Assembly: GCF_030167925.1 (NCBI RefSeq)
Contig: NZ_JASKUT010000001.1
Coordinates: forward strand, 4,982,501 to 5,046,500
DNA length: 64,000 bases
Direction: 5' to 3'
DNA from: Paenibacillus silviterrae
Lineage (GTDB): Bacteria; Bacillota; Bacilli; Paenibacillales; NBRC-103111
The notes below the pieces were generated by a model, which was not told the origin of the DNA, did no database searches, and was given only the letters and a program-made list of their open reading frames with translations. The translations under genes and the position numbers were made by a program. Shown piece by piece: positions 33,677-42,539 of the stretch (position 1 is its first letter; every line of letters starts with the position of its first letter).

Positions 33677-34594
33677 ATGTCCAAGGCACGCAAAGCAAAC
33701 TATTTACGGCAAAATCGGACCGCCTATTTGTTTTTGCTCCCATGGCTGATCGGCTTCTTTGCATTGACGCTCGGTCCCATGCTGGGGTCCTTATATTTAT
33801 CGTTTACGAAGTTCAACCTGCTGACGGCTCCTACATGGCTGGGGCTGGATAACTACAAGCACATTTTCCTCGAAGACCAATCGTTCTTAAGCTCCCTCGG
33901 ACTGACGTTCCAATACGTGTTCTACTCCGTACCGCTTCGCTTGGCCTTTGCCCTGCTGGTGGCCATGGCGCTAAACAAAGGAATCCGCGCTCTCGGCTTA
34001 TACCGGACAGTATATTACATCCCGTCTCTGCTGGGCGGCAGCGTAGCGATTGCGATCGTGTGGCGCAAGCTGTTCGACGGCGAAGGGCTGGTCAATCATT
34101 TCCTCGAATGGTTCGGGATCAAAGGACCTGCGTGGATCTCCCACCCGGACTACGTGCTCTCGACGATCGTCACGCTTGCGGTTTGGCAGTTCGGATCGGC
34201 CATGGTCATCTTCCTCGCCGGCTTGAAGCAGATTCCTTCCGATTTGTATGAGGCGGCCGAGGTGGACGGAGCCGGCCCGGCGAGACGCTTCTGGAACATC
34301 ACACTGCCGCTGCTTTCGCCGGTTATTTTTTTCAACCTGATCATGAGCATCATCAATTCCTTCCAGGTGTTCACTCCCGGATATGTGATCGGAGACGGGC
34401 GAGGCGGTCCGATCGATTCGACCTTATTTTACACGCTGTATTTGTACCTGAAGGGCTTCTCGTTCTTCGATATGGGTTATGCCTCCGCATTAGCGTGGAT
34501 TATGGTATTGATCATCGGCGTGTTCACAGCTATCGTCTTCGTGACCTCCAAGTACTGGGTGTTCTACGGGGACGAGAAAGCCGGAAAGGGGTGA
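33677..34594 (+). CDS. Sugar ABC transporter permease (MalF/LplB type)
   Basis: A 305-residue permease with six membrane helices and the EAA loop YEAAEVDGAGPARRFWNITLPLL. It forms the membrane channel of a carbohydrate importer with the next gene. GGGAGGTGG precedes the ATG. The ATPase is not encoded here; Bacilli commonly share one MsmX-type ATPase among such systems. Confidence 0.92.
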   Translation: MSKARKANYLRQNRTAYLFLLPWLIGFFALTLGPMLGSLYLSFTKFNLLTAPTWLGLDNYKHIFLEDQSFLSSLGLTFQYVFYSVPLRLAFALLVAMALNKGIRALGLYRTVYYIPSLLGGSVAIAIVWRKLFDGEGLVNHFLEWFGIKGPAWISHPDYVLSTIVTLAVWQFGSAMVIFLAGLKQIPSDLYEAAEVDGAGPARRFWNITLPLLSPVIFFNLIMSIINSFQVFTPGYVIGDGRGGPIDSTLFYTLYLYLKGFSFFDMGYASALAWIMVLIIGVFTAIVFVTSKYWVFYGDEKAGKG

Positions 34595-34601
34595 TGATAC
34601 A

Positions 34602-35441
34602 ATGTTGACTAAAGCGATATGGGCCCGAGGAAGCAAGCACGCTGTAATTATTGCGCTTGGACTGCTCATGATGTATCCCGTACTCTGGCTGCTCTTCAGC
34701 TCGTTTAAGCCGAACCAGCTGATTTTCTCCGATACGAGCCTATGGCCGAAGGTTTGGACGCTGCAAAATTATATCAACGGCTGGAAGGGGCTTCAGGGCA
34801 TTTCCTTCGGGAGGTTCTTTGCAAATTCGGCCCAAATCTCTATCCTGTCGGTGCTCGGCAACGTCGTTACTTGCTCGCTGGCGGCCTTTGCCTTCGCTCG
34901 GCTGGAGTTCCGGTTTAAGAAGCTGTGGTTCAGCCTGATGCTGGTCACGATCATGATTCCGTATCATGTCACGCTGGTGCCGCAGTATACGATGTACAAC
35001 TATTTTCAATGGATTAACACGTATTACCCATTGATTATTCCGAAATGGCTCGCCCACGACTCGTTCTTCGTGCTGCTCATGGTGCAATTTATCCGGGGAC
35101 TTCCGAGAGAATTGGATGAGAGCGCTACGATCGACGGCTGCGGCTACGGTCAAATTTACTGGCGCATCATTCTTCCTTTGCTGGTGCCGGCACTGATCAC
35201 GACTGCGATCTTCACTTTTATTTGGACGTGGGACGATTTCTTCAGCCAGATGATTTATTTAAACAACATCAAGCTGTTCACCGTACAGCTCGGCATCCGC
35301 TCCTTGTTCGATCCTTCGGGCGAATCCGACTGGGGCGCTCTGCTGGCCATGTCCGTCCTGTCGCTTGTGCCGATCATGACCATCTTCTTAAGCTTCCAGC
35401 GCTACTTCGTCGACGGGATCGCTACCACAGGTATCAAATAA
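34602..35441 (+). CDS. Sugar ABC transporter permease (MalG/YtcP type)
   Basis: The second permease, 279 residues and six helices, with the EAA motif DESATIDGCGYGQIYWRIIL. It follows the first permease by seven bases and would form the heterodimeric channel with it. A lone second copy of the 19-bp box lies right after this gene, so the binding-protein gene may have an extra promoter of its own. Confidence 0.92.
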   Translation: MLTKAIWARGSKHAVIIALGLLMMYPVLWLLFSSFKPNQLIFSDTSLWPKVWTLQNYINGWKGLQGISFGRFFANSAQISILSVLGNVVTCSLAAFAFARLEFRFKKLWFSLMLVTIMIPYHVTLVPQYTMYNYFQWINTYYPLIIPKWLAHDSFFVLLMVQFIRGLPRELDESATIDGCGYGQIYWRIILPLLVPALITTAIFTFIWTWDDFFSQMIYLNNIKLFTVQLGIRSLFDPSGESDWGALLAMSVLSLVPIMTIFLSFQRYFVDGIATTGIK

Positions 35442-35463
35442 CGGGGCACCCGAAATTATTGAT

Positions 35464-35515
35464 AGCGAAGTGCCGAAGAAATCCAATTCACCGGTTGATC
35501 CGTTTGTTTTACGAT
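35464..35515 (+). promoter_or_regulatory. Putative activator box and promoter, copy 2
   Basis: The box AGCGAAGTGCCGAAGAAAT (35464-35482) is identical to that at 33588. Again a 27-base interval leads to a -10-like TACGAT (35510-35515). Short matches continue past the box (ATTCA in both). AAATTAT also occurs just before both copies. It lies between the permease operon and the binding-protein gene. Confidence 0.7.
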
Positions 35516-35560
35516 ACAAGTATCAAGGTACTGAATCCAATGACCAGGGGGATGAGCTTT

Positions 35561-36892
35561 ATGAAGAAAAAAATGCTGGCTTCAACTTTGGCGGCTATGG
35601 TAGCGGTAACAACCGCTTGCGCAGGAGGTACGGGGGGCGGCCCGCAGCAGGCGGCTCCTCAAGCGAATAACGGGGGGAATGCAGCGGGCGGGGAGAAGGT
35701 CGAGCTGCGAGTCATGTGGTGGGGAGACCAGAAGCGGGCGGATATGACGAACCAGGCGCTTCGCAAGTTCGAAGAGAAGAACCCGAACATCAAGGTAATC
35801 GGCGAATTCGCGCCAAGCTCCGGCTACTTCGACAAGCTGAATACGCAGCTGGCCTCCGGGACGGCTCCGGACGTATTTTTCCTCGGCGGCAACATGGTGG
35901 ACTATGCGAATAAGGGTGTGCTGCTGGAGCTGGACCCTTACGTCGGCAAGGATCTGAATTTGGCCGACATGGATAAGACGATGATCGATTACGGTACTTA
36001 TAAAGGCAAGCTGGTGCATGTCTCGGTAGGAGCGAACGCACGGGGGATCATTGTCAATACGGAGCTCTTCAAGAAGGCCGGCATGGAGGTGCCGAAGGAC
36101 GGATGGAGCTGGGAGGATTACGCCCGCACAGCCAAAGAAATATCCGCCAAGCTCGGCAAGGATGTTTTTGGCACGTATAACTACACTGTCGATGGCATGG
36201 ATATTTTCCTGAAGCAAAACGGCAAGCAGCTGTACGATATGGATAATGGAAAGCTCGGCTTCGAGCAGAAGGATGTTGAGCCGTGGTTCAACTATTGGGG
36301 CGAAACGGCCAAGGCCGGCGGCTTGGTGACGCCGGAGCTGCAGGTATCGAACCCGCCTGCGGATACGAGCAAGTCACTCATCGTAACCGGGAAGGTGGCA
36401 ATGGGCCTGACAGCCTCCAACCAGCTGGTCGCTCACCAGAACCTGACGAAGGATAAGCTGACGCTGGTTCAAGTACCGCGCGGTCCTAAGGGAACGGGCG
36501 TAGTCTTCGAGTCGAGCCAAGGGATGTCGGGCTATGCGAAGACGAAGCATCCAAAGGAAGTGGCGATGCTGATGAACTTCTGGATCAACGATCCGGATGC
36601 AGCCAAGATTCTGGGTAATGACCGCGGTGTTCCTGTAACTTCCAAGATGCGGGAGCTGCTAAAGAAGGATGCCAACGAGGTCGAGCAAATCATCTACGAC
36701 TACACCAGCCGCGTATCCGAAGCGACGAAAAAGGAGCCGTTCAAGATCAGCTACAACCCTCCGGGGCAAAATGAGTTCAACAAGCTGGCGGAAACCACGG
36801 TGCAGGAAATCGGCTTCGGCAAGAAGGACATCAAGAAGGGCGTAGAGGATTTCTATAACGGCACGGTGAAGATCTTTAACAACAATAAATAA
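35561..36892 (+). CDS. Extracellular solute-binding lipoprotein (sugar ABC importer)
   Basis: The 443-residue protein begins with a lipoprotein signal, MKKKMLASTLAAMVAVTTAC, with the lipidated Cys at residue 20, then a Gly/Gln/Asn-rich linker. It continues as a family 1 solute-binding protein (RVMWWGDQKRADMTNQALRK, LNTQLASGTAPDVFFLGGN). It captures the sugar outside the membrane for the two permeases. AGGGGG lies nine bases before 35561; in-frame ATGs at 35552 and 35540 are alternatives. Ligand unknown. Confidence 0.92.
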   Translation: MKKKMLASTLAAMVAVTTACAGGTGGGPQQAAPQANNGGNAAGGEKVELRVMWWGDQKRADMTNQALRKFEEKNPNIKVIGEFAPSSGYFDKLNTQLASGTAPDVFFLGGNMVDYANKGVLLELDPYVGKDLNLADMDKTMIDYGTYKGKLVHVSVGANARGIIVNTELFKKAGMEVPKDGWSWEDYARTAKEISAKLGKDVFGTYNYTVDGMDIFLKQNGKQLYDMDNGKLGFEQKDVEPWFNYWGETAKAGGLVTPELQVSNPPADTSKSLIVTGKVAMGLTASNQLVAHQNLTKDKLTLVQVPRGPKGTGVVFESSQGMSGYAKTKHPKEVAMLMNFWINDPDAAKILGNDRGVPVTSKMRELLKKDANEVEQIIYDYTSRVSEATKKEPFKISYNPPGQNEFNKLAETTVQEIGFGKKDIKKGVEDFYNGTVKIFNNNK

Positions 36893-36953
36893 TTTATGTA
36901 GAAGGAATGGGCTGCCTGTGGCAGTCCGTTTCTGTTCACAGGAGGAGAAGCGG

Positions 36954-38612
36954 ATGAGCGGAAAGGTACTGGAACGGTTAAGGGGACTATCGGTCGAGGA
37001 GCGTCTGGGCGAATTGAAGAAAGCCTCGGATGCACCTGTACTGCAGGAATGGCTTCGGTCGGGAGTGAAATTCGTATCGGAAGGCGGCCGGTTGGAGGAT
37101 ACCTACTATGCTGCGCTCAGCAAGCTTCTGGACTGCATCAAGCCGACACTGGGCGATGCTCCGGCGCTGCATGAGGGCGGCATTTACTACGGCTGCTGGA
37201 TGGAGAGCACCGGGACGATCAACAACGAGCTGATGTCGCGCTTTCTGCCTGCGGTGTCGGAGGATACGTACCGGCTGTTCGCGGATCATCAGAAGGACGA
37301 CGGCCAGCTGCCCTACAAGCTGACGCAGCAAGGGCCGGCCTACCGGCAGATCCAGACGGTGACTCCGCTGGCGCGATGTGTCTGGAATCATTATGAGTTG
37401 AACGGAAGAAGCAAGGACTTCCTTAGAACCATGTATGAGTCGATGGCACGCTATGATGAATGGCTGGTCCGTTATCGGGATACAAGGGGAACCGGCTGCG
37501 TAGAGGCGTTCTGTACGTTCGATACGGGGCATGATCTGTCGCCGCGCTTCTGGCATGTGCCGGACACGGGGCATCAGGACGATGCCCGGCAGTATAATCC
37601 GGACTCGCCGATATTGCCTTTCCTGGCGCCGGATTTGACGGCGAATGTGTACTGCCAGCGCGGGTATTTGGCCCGGATGGCGCGGGAGCTGGGGGATCCG
37701 GATGCCGCTGCGGAGTGGGAGGCGAAAGCGCAGAGAAGCTTGGATAGCTTGTTTAAGTACTGCTACGACGAGCCGGATGCATTCTTTTACGATGTGGACC
37801 GCAACGGGGAGTTCGTGAGGGTCCAGTCCGACGTGCTGCTCCGGGTGCTTGCCTGCGAGGTGGGGGACCGAGAATTTTTCGATCAGGCGCTGCGCCGCTA
37901 TTTGCTGAATACGCGGAAGTTTTTCGCGAAATATCCGTTTACGTCCATCGCGATGGATGATCCTCGCTTCGATCCGTTCTCCAGCTACAATACCTGGGCA
38001 GGAACCTCGAACTTCCTGACGATGATTCGGACGCCGCACGCCTTCGAGCATCATCACCGGTATGTGGAGCTGACGTGGGTGCTGAACCCCATTATTACGG
38101 CCATGGCCCAAATGGAGCGGTTCGCGCAGACGCTCAGCCCTTGGACCGGGAAGGAAGGCTTTACCGAGACGTATTCGCCTGCCGTGTTATGTCTGCTCGA
38201 TTTCGTGGAGCGGCTGTCAGGGATTTTACCTAGGCCGAACGGCGAGCTGTGGTTCACGGCGCTGCTTCCATATCCTCAGGATCACGGCGAGAATATGGCT
38301 CCGGAGATCGGCTACAGCCGCGCGCTCGATGGGGTAACTTATGAATTCGTGGTGACACGCGAAGCCGGAGGCATCGTCTATCGGGACGGAGCGGAGCACC
38401 TGCGCATTCCCTTCGGTACGCGGGCGGTGTGCGATCGCAGCGGACGCTTGCAATCGTTGATAGGGATGACGGTGCGGACAGTGGAAGGCAGTGTCGCGTA
38501 TGAGGGGCAGCAGCTACCGGTGACGGTGAAGGGGAATGAGCAGGTGGACCTGCAAGGAGAACGATTGGTGAGTGTGCGGGATATCGGTGTGATTTATCCG
38601 ACGTATAGCTAA
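36954..38612 (+). CDS. Predicted glycoside hydrolase, (alpha/alpha)6-barrel type
   Basis: The 552-residue protein looks like an MGH1-like/GH63-GH37-type glycosidase: blocks EAFCTFDTGHDLSPRFW, NTWAGTSNFLTMIR and HHRYVELTWVLNPII, with a small beta-rich C-terminal domain from about 440. There is no signal peptide, so it acts inside the cell on imported sugar. AGGAGGAG precedes 36954. It follows the binding protein and precedes a GH43-like gene, so all are probably one catabolic unit. The exact family and substrate are uncertain. Confidence 0.75.
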   Translation: MSGKVLERLRGLSVEERLGELKKASDAPVLQEWLRSGVKFVSEGGRLEDTYYAALSKLLDCIKPTLGDAPALHEGGIYYGCWMESTGTINNELMSRFLPAVSEDTYRLFADHQKDDGQLPYKLTQQGPAYRQIQTVTPLARCVWNHYELNGRSKDFLRTMYESMARYDEWLVRYRDTRGTGCVEAFCTFDTGHDLSPRFWHVPDTGHQDDARQYNPDSPILPFLAPDLTANVYCQRGYLARMARELGDPDAAAEWEAKAQRSLDSLFKYCYDEPDAFFYDVDRNGEFVRVQSDVLLRVLACEVGDREFFDQALRRYLLNTRKFFAKYPFTSIAMDDPRFDPFSSYNTWAGTSNFLTMIRTPHAFEHHHRYVELTWVLNPIITAMAQMERFAQTLSPWTGKEGFTETYSPAVLCLLDFVERLSGILPRPNGELWFTALLPYPQDHGENMAPEIGYSRALDGVTYEFVVTREAGGIVYRDGAEHLRIPFGTRAVCDRSGRLQSLIGMTVRTVEGSVAYEGQQLPVTVKGNEQVDLQGERLVSVRDIGVIYPTYS

Positions 38613-38631
38613 GCAAAGGAGGTTAGGAGCT

Positions 38632-39531
38632 ATGGGGAAAGTGAGCAATGGAGATTTGCAGATTCGGGATCCGTTCGTGGTTCCGGTTCGGGAGGAGGGT
38701 GTATACTACCTGTTCGGAAGCACGGACCCGAATATTTGGGGCAAGGGGATCGGTTTCGATTACTATGTGGGCGAGGATTTGCAGGAGTGGGATGGGCCTT
38801 ATACGGCGTTCCGGCCGGAAGAAGGCTTCTATGCGGAAAATAACTTTTGGGCACCGGAGGTTCACTTGTATGAAGGGCGCTACTATATGTTCGCGACGTT
38901 CCGGAGGAAAGATAATGACTTGCTGGGCACCGCCGTGCTAGTAAGCGATTCGCTGAAGGGGCCGTTCGTGTCGTATAGCGACGGTCCGGTAACGCCCAAG
39001 GACTGGTGCTCGCTGGACGGAACGCTTTTCGTCGACGATGAGGGGCAGCCGTGGATGGTCTTCTGCCGCGAGTGGCAGCAGGTTGGCGACGGGCAGGTAT
39101 GCGCTGTCCGGTTGACGGAGGATCTGAAGGCGGCGAGCGGAGAACCCCACGTGCTGTTCACCGCTTCAGAGGCGCCGTGGACGACCTCGTTCCAGCACCC
39201 GCGCTTCCCGGGGCAGAACAATTATGTGACCGACGGAACCTATATGTACCGTGCGGAGAACGGAGAGCTGTTGATGCTGTGGGCAAGCTTCATTAACAAC
39301 ACCTATGCGCTCGGTGTGGCACGCTCCGAGTCCGGCGCCGTGGTCGGTCCGTGGATGCAGGACGAGAAGGCGCTCTTCGAGAGCGACGGCGGCCATGCGA
39401 TGCTGTTCCGCGCCTTCGACGGTCGGCTCATGCTCGCGATCCACACGCCGAACAAGACGCCGAATGAACGTCCGCTGTTCCTCGAGGTGGAGGAGCGGGA
39501 CGGGAGGCTGCGGGTGAAGGAGCAGGAGTAA
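38632..39531 (+). CDS. Family 43-like glycoside hydrolase
   Basis: This 299-residue five-bladed beta-propeller enzyme shows the GH43 pattern. The catalytic base Asp is in QIRDPFVV and the second Asp in WCSLDGTLFVDDEG. Candidate acids are Glu in VFCREWQQVGDG and the TDGTYMYR block. GH43 enzymes release arabinose or xylose from side chains. Cytoplasmic by lack of a signal. AAGGAGG precedes the ATG, 19 bases after the previous stop. The usual EGP acid motif is not plain, so the subfamily is unclear. Confidence 0.8.
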   Translation: MGKVSNGDLQIRDPFVVPVREEGVYYLFGSTDPNIWGKGIGFDYYVGEDLQEWDGPYTAFRPEEGFYAENNFWAPEVHLYEGRYYMFATFRRKDNDLLGTAVLVSDSLKGPFVSYSDGPVTPKDWCSLDGTLFVDDEGQPWMVFCREWQQVGDGQVCAVRLTEDLKAASGEPHVLFTASEAPWTTSFQHPRFPGQNNYVTDGTYMYRAENGELLMLWASFINNTYALGVARSESGAVVGPWMQDEKALFESDGGHAMLFRAFDGRLMLAIHTPNKTPNERPLFLEVEERDGRLRVKEQE

Positions 39532-39570
39532 TGCCGCGCCGGATGAGTGCCGGTGGGATAATGGAATAAG

Positions 39571-39604
39571 GGAGCGGGCAGCTGGGGGTTGCCTGCTTTT
39601 TTTG
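39571..39604 (+). terminator. Terminator of the sugar locus
   Basis: GCGGGCAG pairs imperfectly with TTGCCTGC around a G-rich loop, followed by seven T. Confidence 0.7.
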
Positions 39605-39732
39605 ATGGTTTGTAGCAGCATCGCCAGCTAGTATATGGTTCTGCGATACCTTCTCCTGCCCTTGCTCAAGATAGGTCATGTATCGTCTGTGAGCAGTCCG
39701 ACACGGTTGGGCAAGGGACGCAATGCTGCTAT

Positions 39733-40030
39733 AGAAGGTGATTTCATAATGATATAAGGAGCGTTACCGGGCCGTGATAAGCGCCAGGCACCCTGTAACG
39801 CGATTTTTTCATCTTACGGTCGCAGATGAACACATATTTGGTACAGTAAGGTGAATTTATAACGTTACAAGGAGCGTTACCGGGCCGTGTTAAGCATCAG
39901 ACGCATTGTAACGCGATTTTTTCATCTTACAGTGGCAGATGAACATATATTTGGTACAGTAAGGTGATTTCATAACGTTACAAGGAGCATTACCGGGCCG
40001 TGATAAGCCAGACGCTCTGTAACGCGATCT
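39733..40030. repeat. Tandem array of a 113-bp intergenic repeat
   Basis: Two full units and one partial unit repeat with an exact period of 113 bases, read from the shared AAGGTG at 39735, 39848 and 39961. Each unit carries GTAAGGTGAATTTATAACG, then GCGTTAC and GTAACGC arms around a loop starting CGGGCCGTG. GATTTTTTCATCTTAC follows in full units. The outer ends are complementary (GTAAGGTGA with TCATCTTAC), so each unit can fold into a long two-tier hairpin that ends like a terminator. The same core occurs at 95-231. No ORF. Confidence 0.88.
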
Positions 40031-40075
40031 ATATGCCGCAGGTAACCAATTTCGTTGTGTACATTTTCAAAAAAG

Positions 40076-40306
40076 TTACGCGGCTTGTTTGGTCAAACGG
40101 ATGTTCATGCTTAAATGATTCAGCGCATATTTAGACACGTTGTACGTTAGGTAACATAGTTCGCGATCGACAAACGCCCGTTTTTTGAGCCTTCGTGTAG
40201 TGCCCATGCCAAAGTATAACTTCAGATAAGCAAAGACACGTTCAATAGCCGTTCGCTGCTTAAACAATTCGGCAAACTTAATGTGGGGAGGTTCTCCTTT
40301 TTTCAA
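40076..40306 (-). pseudogene. C-terminal fragment of a DDE transposase
   Basis: Seventy-six codons encode the end of an IS4-superfamily-like transposase: FKQRTAIERVFAYLKLYFGMGTTRRLKKRA and onward to a stop. The Glu in AIERVFAYLK matches the last acidic residue of the DDE triad. Homology stops at about 40307, next to the stop of the YkgJ-like gene, and nothing upstream continues the frame beyond a stop. It is an insertion-sequence remnant. It sits beside the 113-bp repeat array. Confidence 0.85.
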
Positions 40307-40317
40307 GCTCGGTGTTG

Positions 40318-40581
40318 CTAAGGTTGCACCGGAGAAGTGAGGCGCTCAAGCCTCTCGAGGTAAGCGTAGGCGTCTTCGTTTGAAACGCCGCACATTTCCT
40401 CCGAGGCCTGCAGCCCGCTGCAAACCGCAGGACGCTCCGGCTTGCCGAAGAGCTTACATTTATTGTCTTGCGTCAGCTGTGTGCAGCGGACACCGGCAGG
40501 TTTGCCTTCCGGCATACCGGGAATGGGGGATGAAATCGATACGGCGATACAGCAAGCGGCACAGCCGATTCGGCATTCCAT
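40318..40581 (-). CDS. YkgJ-family cysteine-cluster protein
   Basis: The 87-residue protein carries a zinc- or iron-sulfur-binding cysteine cluster: MECRIGCAACC, GVRCTQLTQDNKCKLF and RPAVCSGL, plus EEMCGVS. This pattern defines the YkgJ family, of unknown function. The ATG at 40581 has AAAGGAAG upstream; a GTG three codons earlier overlaps that SD. The end of the gene abuts a transposase remnant but the protein looks complete. Confidence 0.82.
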   Translation of the reverse strand: MECRIGCAACCIAVSISSPIPGMPEGKPAGVRCTQLTQDNKCKLFGKPERPAVCSGLQASEEMCGVSNEDAYAYLERLERLTSPVQP

Positions 40582-40761
40582 TGACGTCACTTCCTTTAGT
40601 GGGGGATGTTACACCACCGGATCTAAGTTCATCTCAAAAGCGGCTCAGCGTCAATTTCCTCGTTAATGAACTGCTCTCATAAAATCGGCGGTTCCATAAA
40701 AAAAGGAATACGCCGCCGGTTTGTCTAATTAGGTACGTATTGGATAAAGGGAGTTGAGCGT

Positions 40762-41130
40762 ATGAATCAAGAACAAGTGAAGCAGGCCGGTCTTGGCAAA
40801 ACAGGGGCGGCGCTCGGGTATCCGTTCGGACCGGAGCCTGCGGTGCTGTTCGTTGAGGGCAAAATGTTCGCCCTGCTCGGCGGCTACCAGGGAAAACCCA
40901 GCGTCAGTCTGAAGACGGACCCGGACACCGCATGGATCGTGCGGGACAAATATCCGGACGCCGTCTTCCCGGGCTATCATCTGAACAAAAGGCATTGGAA
41001 CAGCGTCGTGCTGGATGGATCCGTGCCGAAGGAAGAGCTGCTGGACATGCTCGAGGAGTCCTACCGTCTGGTGGTCGCCAAGCTGCCGAAGGCGGTACGC
41101 GAGCGCCTGCGGGCGCAAGAAGGAGCCTAG
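40762..41130 (+). CDS. MmcQ/YjbR-family protein
   Basis: A 122-residue protein with the MmcQ/YjbR fold: an N-terminal segment with GYPFGPEPAVLFVEGKMFALLGG, then VSLKTDPDTAWIVRDKYP and the C-terminal block GYHLNKRHWNSVVLDGSVPKEE. The family has a CyaY/YjbR-like fold and is sometimes called DNA-binding, without proven function. AAGGGAG precedes the ATG. Confidence 0.88.
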   Translation: MNQEQVKQAGLGKTGAALGYPFGPEPAVLFVEGKMFALLGGYQGKPSVSLKTDPDTAWIVRDKYPDAVFPGYHLNKRHWNSVVLDGSVPKEELLDMLEESYRLVVAKLPKAVRERLRAQEGA

Positions 41131-41146
41131 CCTAGCTGCGCTGAGG

Positions 41147-41956
41147 CTAGAACGGGAGCTCGAGCCGGGCGGCAAGCTCCTTCAGGTCGCGGCAGATCAG
41201 CTCCGGCGTCACCCTGCTGCGCTGCAGCCAGGCCTCGGCGTTCTCTTCGTTCACGAGGCCGGTCAGCACCAGCGCGGTGCGGCAGCCGGCGTCCCTGCCG
41301 CCGCGAATGTCGGTGCCGAGGTTGTCACCGACAGCCCAAATCTCCTGCGGCGCCAGCCCGAGCTTGGCGACCGCATAACGCATAATGATCGGCGAAGGCT
41401 TGCCGATCACGACAGGCGCCACCTCGCTGGAGCGCTCGATGGCCGCCCCAATCGAACCCGCGCCGGGCGTCAGCTCGCCGTTCCACGGCAGCAGATGGTC
41501 CGGGTTCGTCAGCACCGACCGTGCGCCGCGGCGGATCTCGCGCACGGCAGCGTGCAGCTTCGCATAGGTGAAGCTGCGGTCAATGCCCTGCACGACGGCG
41601 TCGACCGCCGTGCCGTCCGCCGTTGCCTCCTCGGGCGACGTCACCTCGAAACCGGCCTCGCGCAGAGCCTGGTACAGGCCGTCTTCCCCGATGGCCATGA
41701 TCCGCCGAACGCCGCCCGCATCTTGCAAATAGAGGGCGGCCGCCTGCGAGGGCGTCAGGACCTCTTCCGCATGCGCCTCAATGCCGGTTCGCACGAGATG
41801 AGCGGCTACCTGATCCGGCGTACGGGAGGAATTGTTCGTGAGGAATACGAAGGGAAGTCCCCGTTTTCTCAGCATGGCTATAAATTCCGCCGCATGGGGA
41901 ATCGGTTGATCCCCGTTATATAATGTACCGTCCAAATCCAATAAGAAGCCTGGCAT
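41147..41956 (-). CDS. HAD-IIA family phosphatase (NagD/AraL-like)
   Basis: The 269-residue protein has HAD motif 1 LLDLDGTLYNGD, motif 2 FLTNNSSR, the Lys in VIGKPSPII and motif 4 AVGDNLGTDI. The cap is of the NagD type. It is a cytoplasmic sugar-phosphate or nucleotide phosphatase; the substrate is not known. ATG 41956 has GGGGGATG nine bases upstream; an ATG at 41968 lies directly on that SD. Convergent with the MmcQ gene. Confidence 0.9.
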   Translation of the reverse strand: MPGFLLDLDGTLYNGDQPIPHAAEFIAMLRKRGLPFVFLTNNSSRTPDQVAAHLVRTGIEAHAEEVLTPSQAAALYLQDAGGVRRIMAIGEDGLYQALREAGFEVTSPEEATADGTAVDAVVQGIDRSFTYAKLHAAVREIRRGARSVLTNPDHLLPWNGELTPGAGSIGAAIERSSEVAPVVIGKPSPIIMRYAVAKLGLAPQEIWAVGDNLGTDIRGGRDAGCRTALVLTGLVNEENAEAWLQRSRVTPELICRDLKELAARLELPF

Positions 41957-42021
41957 TGTCAATTTCATCCCCCGGATATATGATGTTATACATTGTAGCA
42001 TATCTGTTCCCGGGAGGAGGA

Positions 42022-42528
42022 ATGAAATTGGGCGTGTTATCCAACCTGTCGATTAGGAGAGCCGAGAGCAGGGATTTGCCCGCGGTGCTGGAGCTTTGGC
42101 TGGAGGCGGCGGATTGGATCTATCGCGAGCTTGGCATTCACCAGTGGAAGCCGAGTTCTTTTACGATCGAATCGGTTACCGAGCATTTCCGAAAGACGGA
42201 GCTGTTTGTCTCGGTAGACGGGGAGCGGGTTATGGGAACCTACTCCGTGCAGTGGAACGACCCTTTTATCTGGGGTGATAGGGATGACGAGCAGTCCGGC
42301 TACATTCATCGGCTTGTCGTGAGCCGGTCCTATCGCGGCGAGGGTGTAGGAAGGCTGCTGCTAGAGCAAGCTGCTGTGTACATCCGGAGTCAGGGCAAGG
42401 ATCGGGTCAGGCTCGATTGTATGGCGGACAACGTTCGATTGAATGCGTATTACAGGCACCAGGGCTTCGAATACTTGGGTAGAGTGGATAAGCCCTATTT
42501 CAGCGCCTCGCTTTACGAGAAAAAATGA
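42022..42528 (+). CDS. GNAT-family N-acetyltransferase
   Basis: The 168-residue enzyme has the acetyl-CoA loop VSRSYRGEGVGRLLLEQA and a typical end, NAYYRHQGFEYLGRVDKPYF. Substrate unknown. GGGAGGAGGA precedes the ATG at 42022; the ORF continues upstream over the divergent HAD gene without an SD. Its stop is 11 bases before the patatin start. Confidence 0.88.
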   Translation: MKLGVLSNLSIRRAESRDLPAVLELWLEAADWIYRELGIHQWKPSSFTIESVTEHFRKTELFVSVDGERVMGTYSVQWNDPFIWGDRDDEQSGYIHRLVVSRSYRGEGVGRLLLEQAAVYIRSQGKDRVRLDCMADNVRLNAYYRHQGFEYLGRVDKPYFSASLYEKK

Positions 42529-42539
42529 GGGATGACAAC

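Noticed and set aside
39733..40030. The tandem array as a CRISPR
   Set aside because: The whole 113-base unit is repeated, without unique spacers between short direct repeats, and no cas gene is near.
40684..40722. Inverted repeat CGGCG / CGCCG between the YkgJ and MmcQ genes as a terminator
   Set aside because: No T tract on either strand, and it lies between divergent gene starts where a terminator is not expected; it may be an operator but nothing else supports this.
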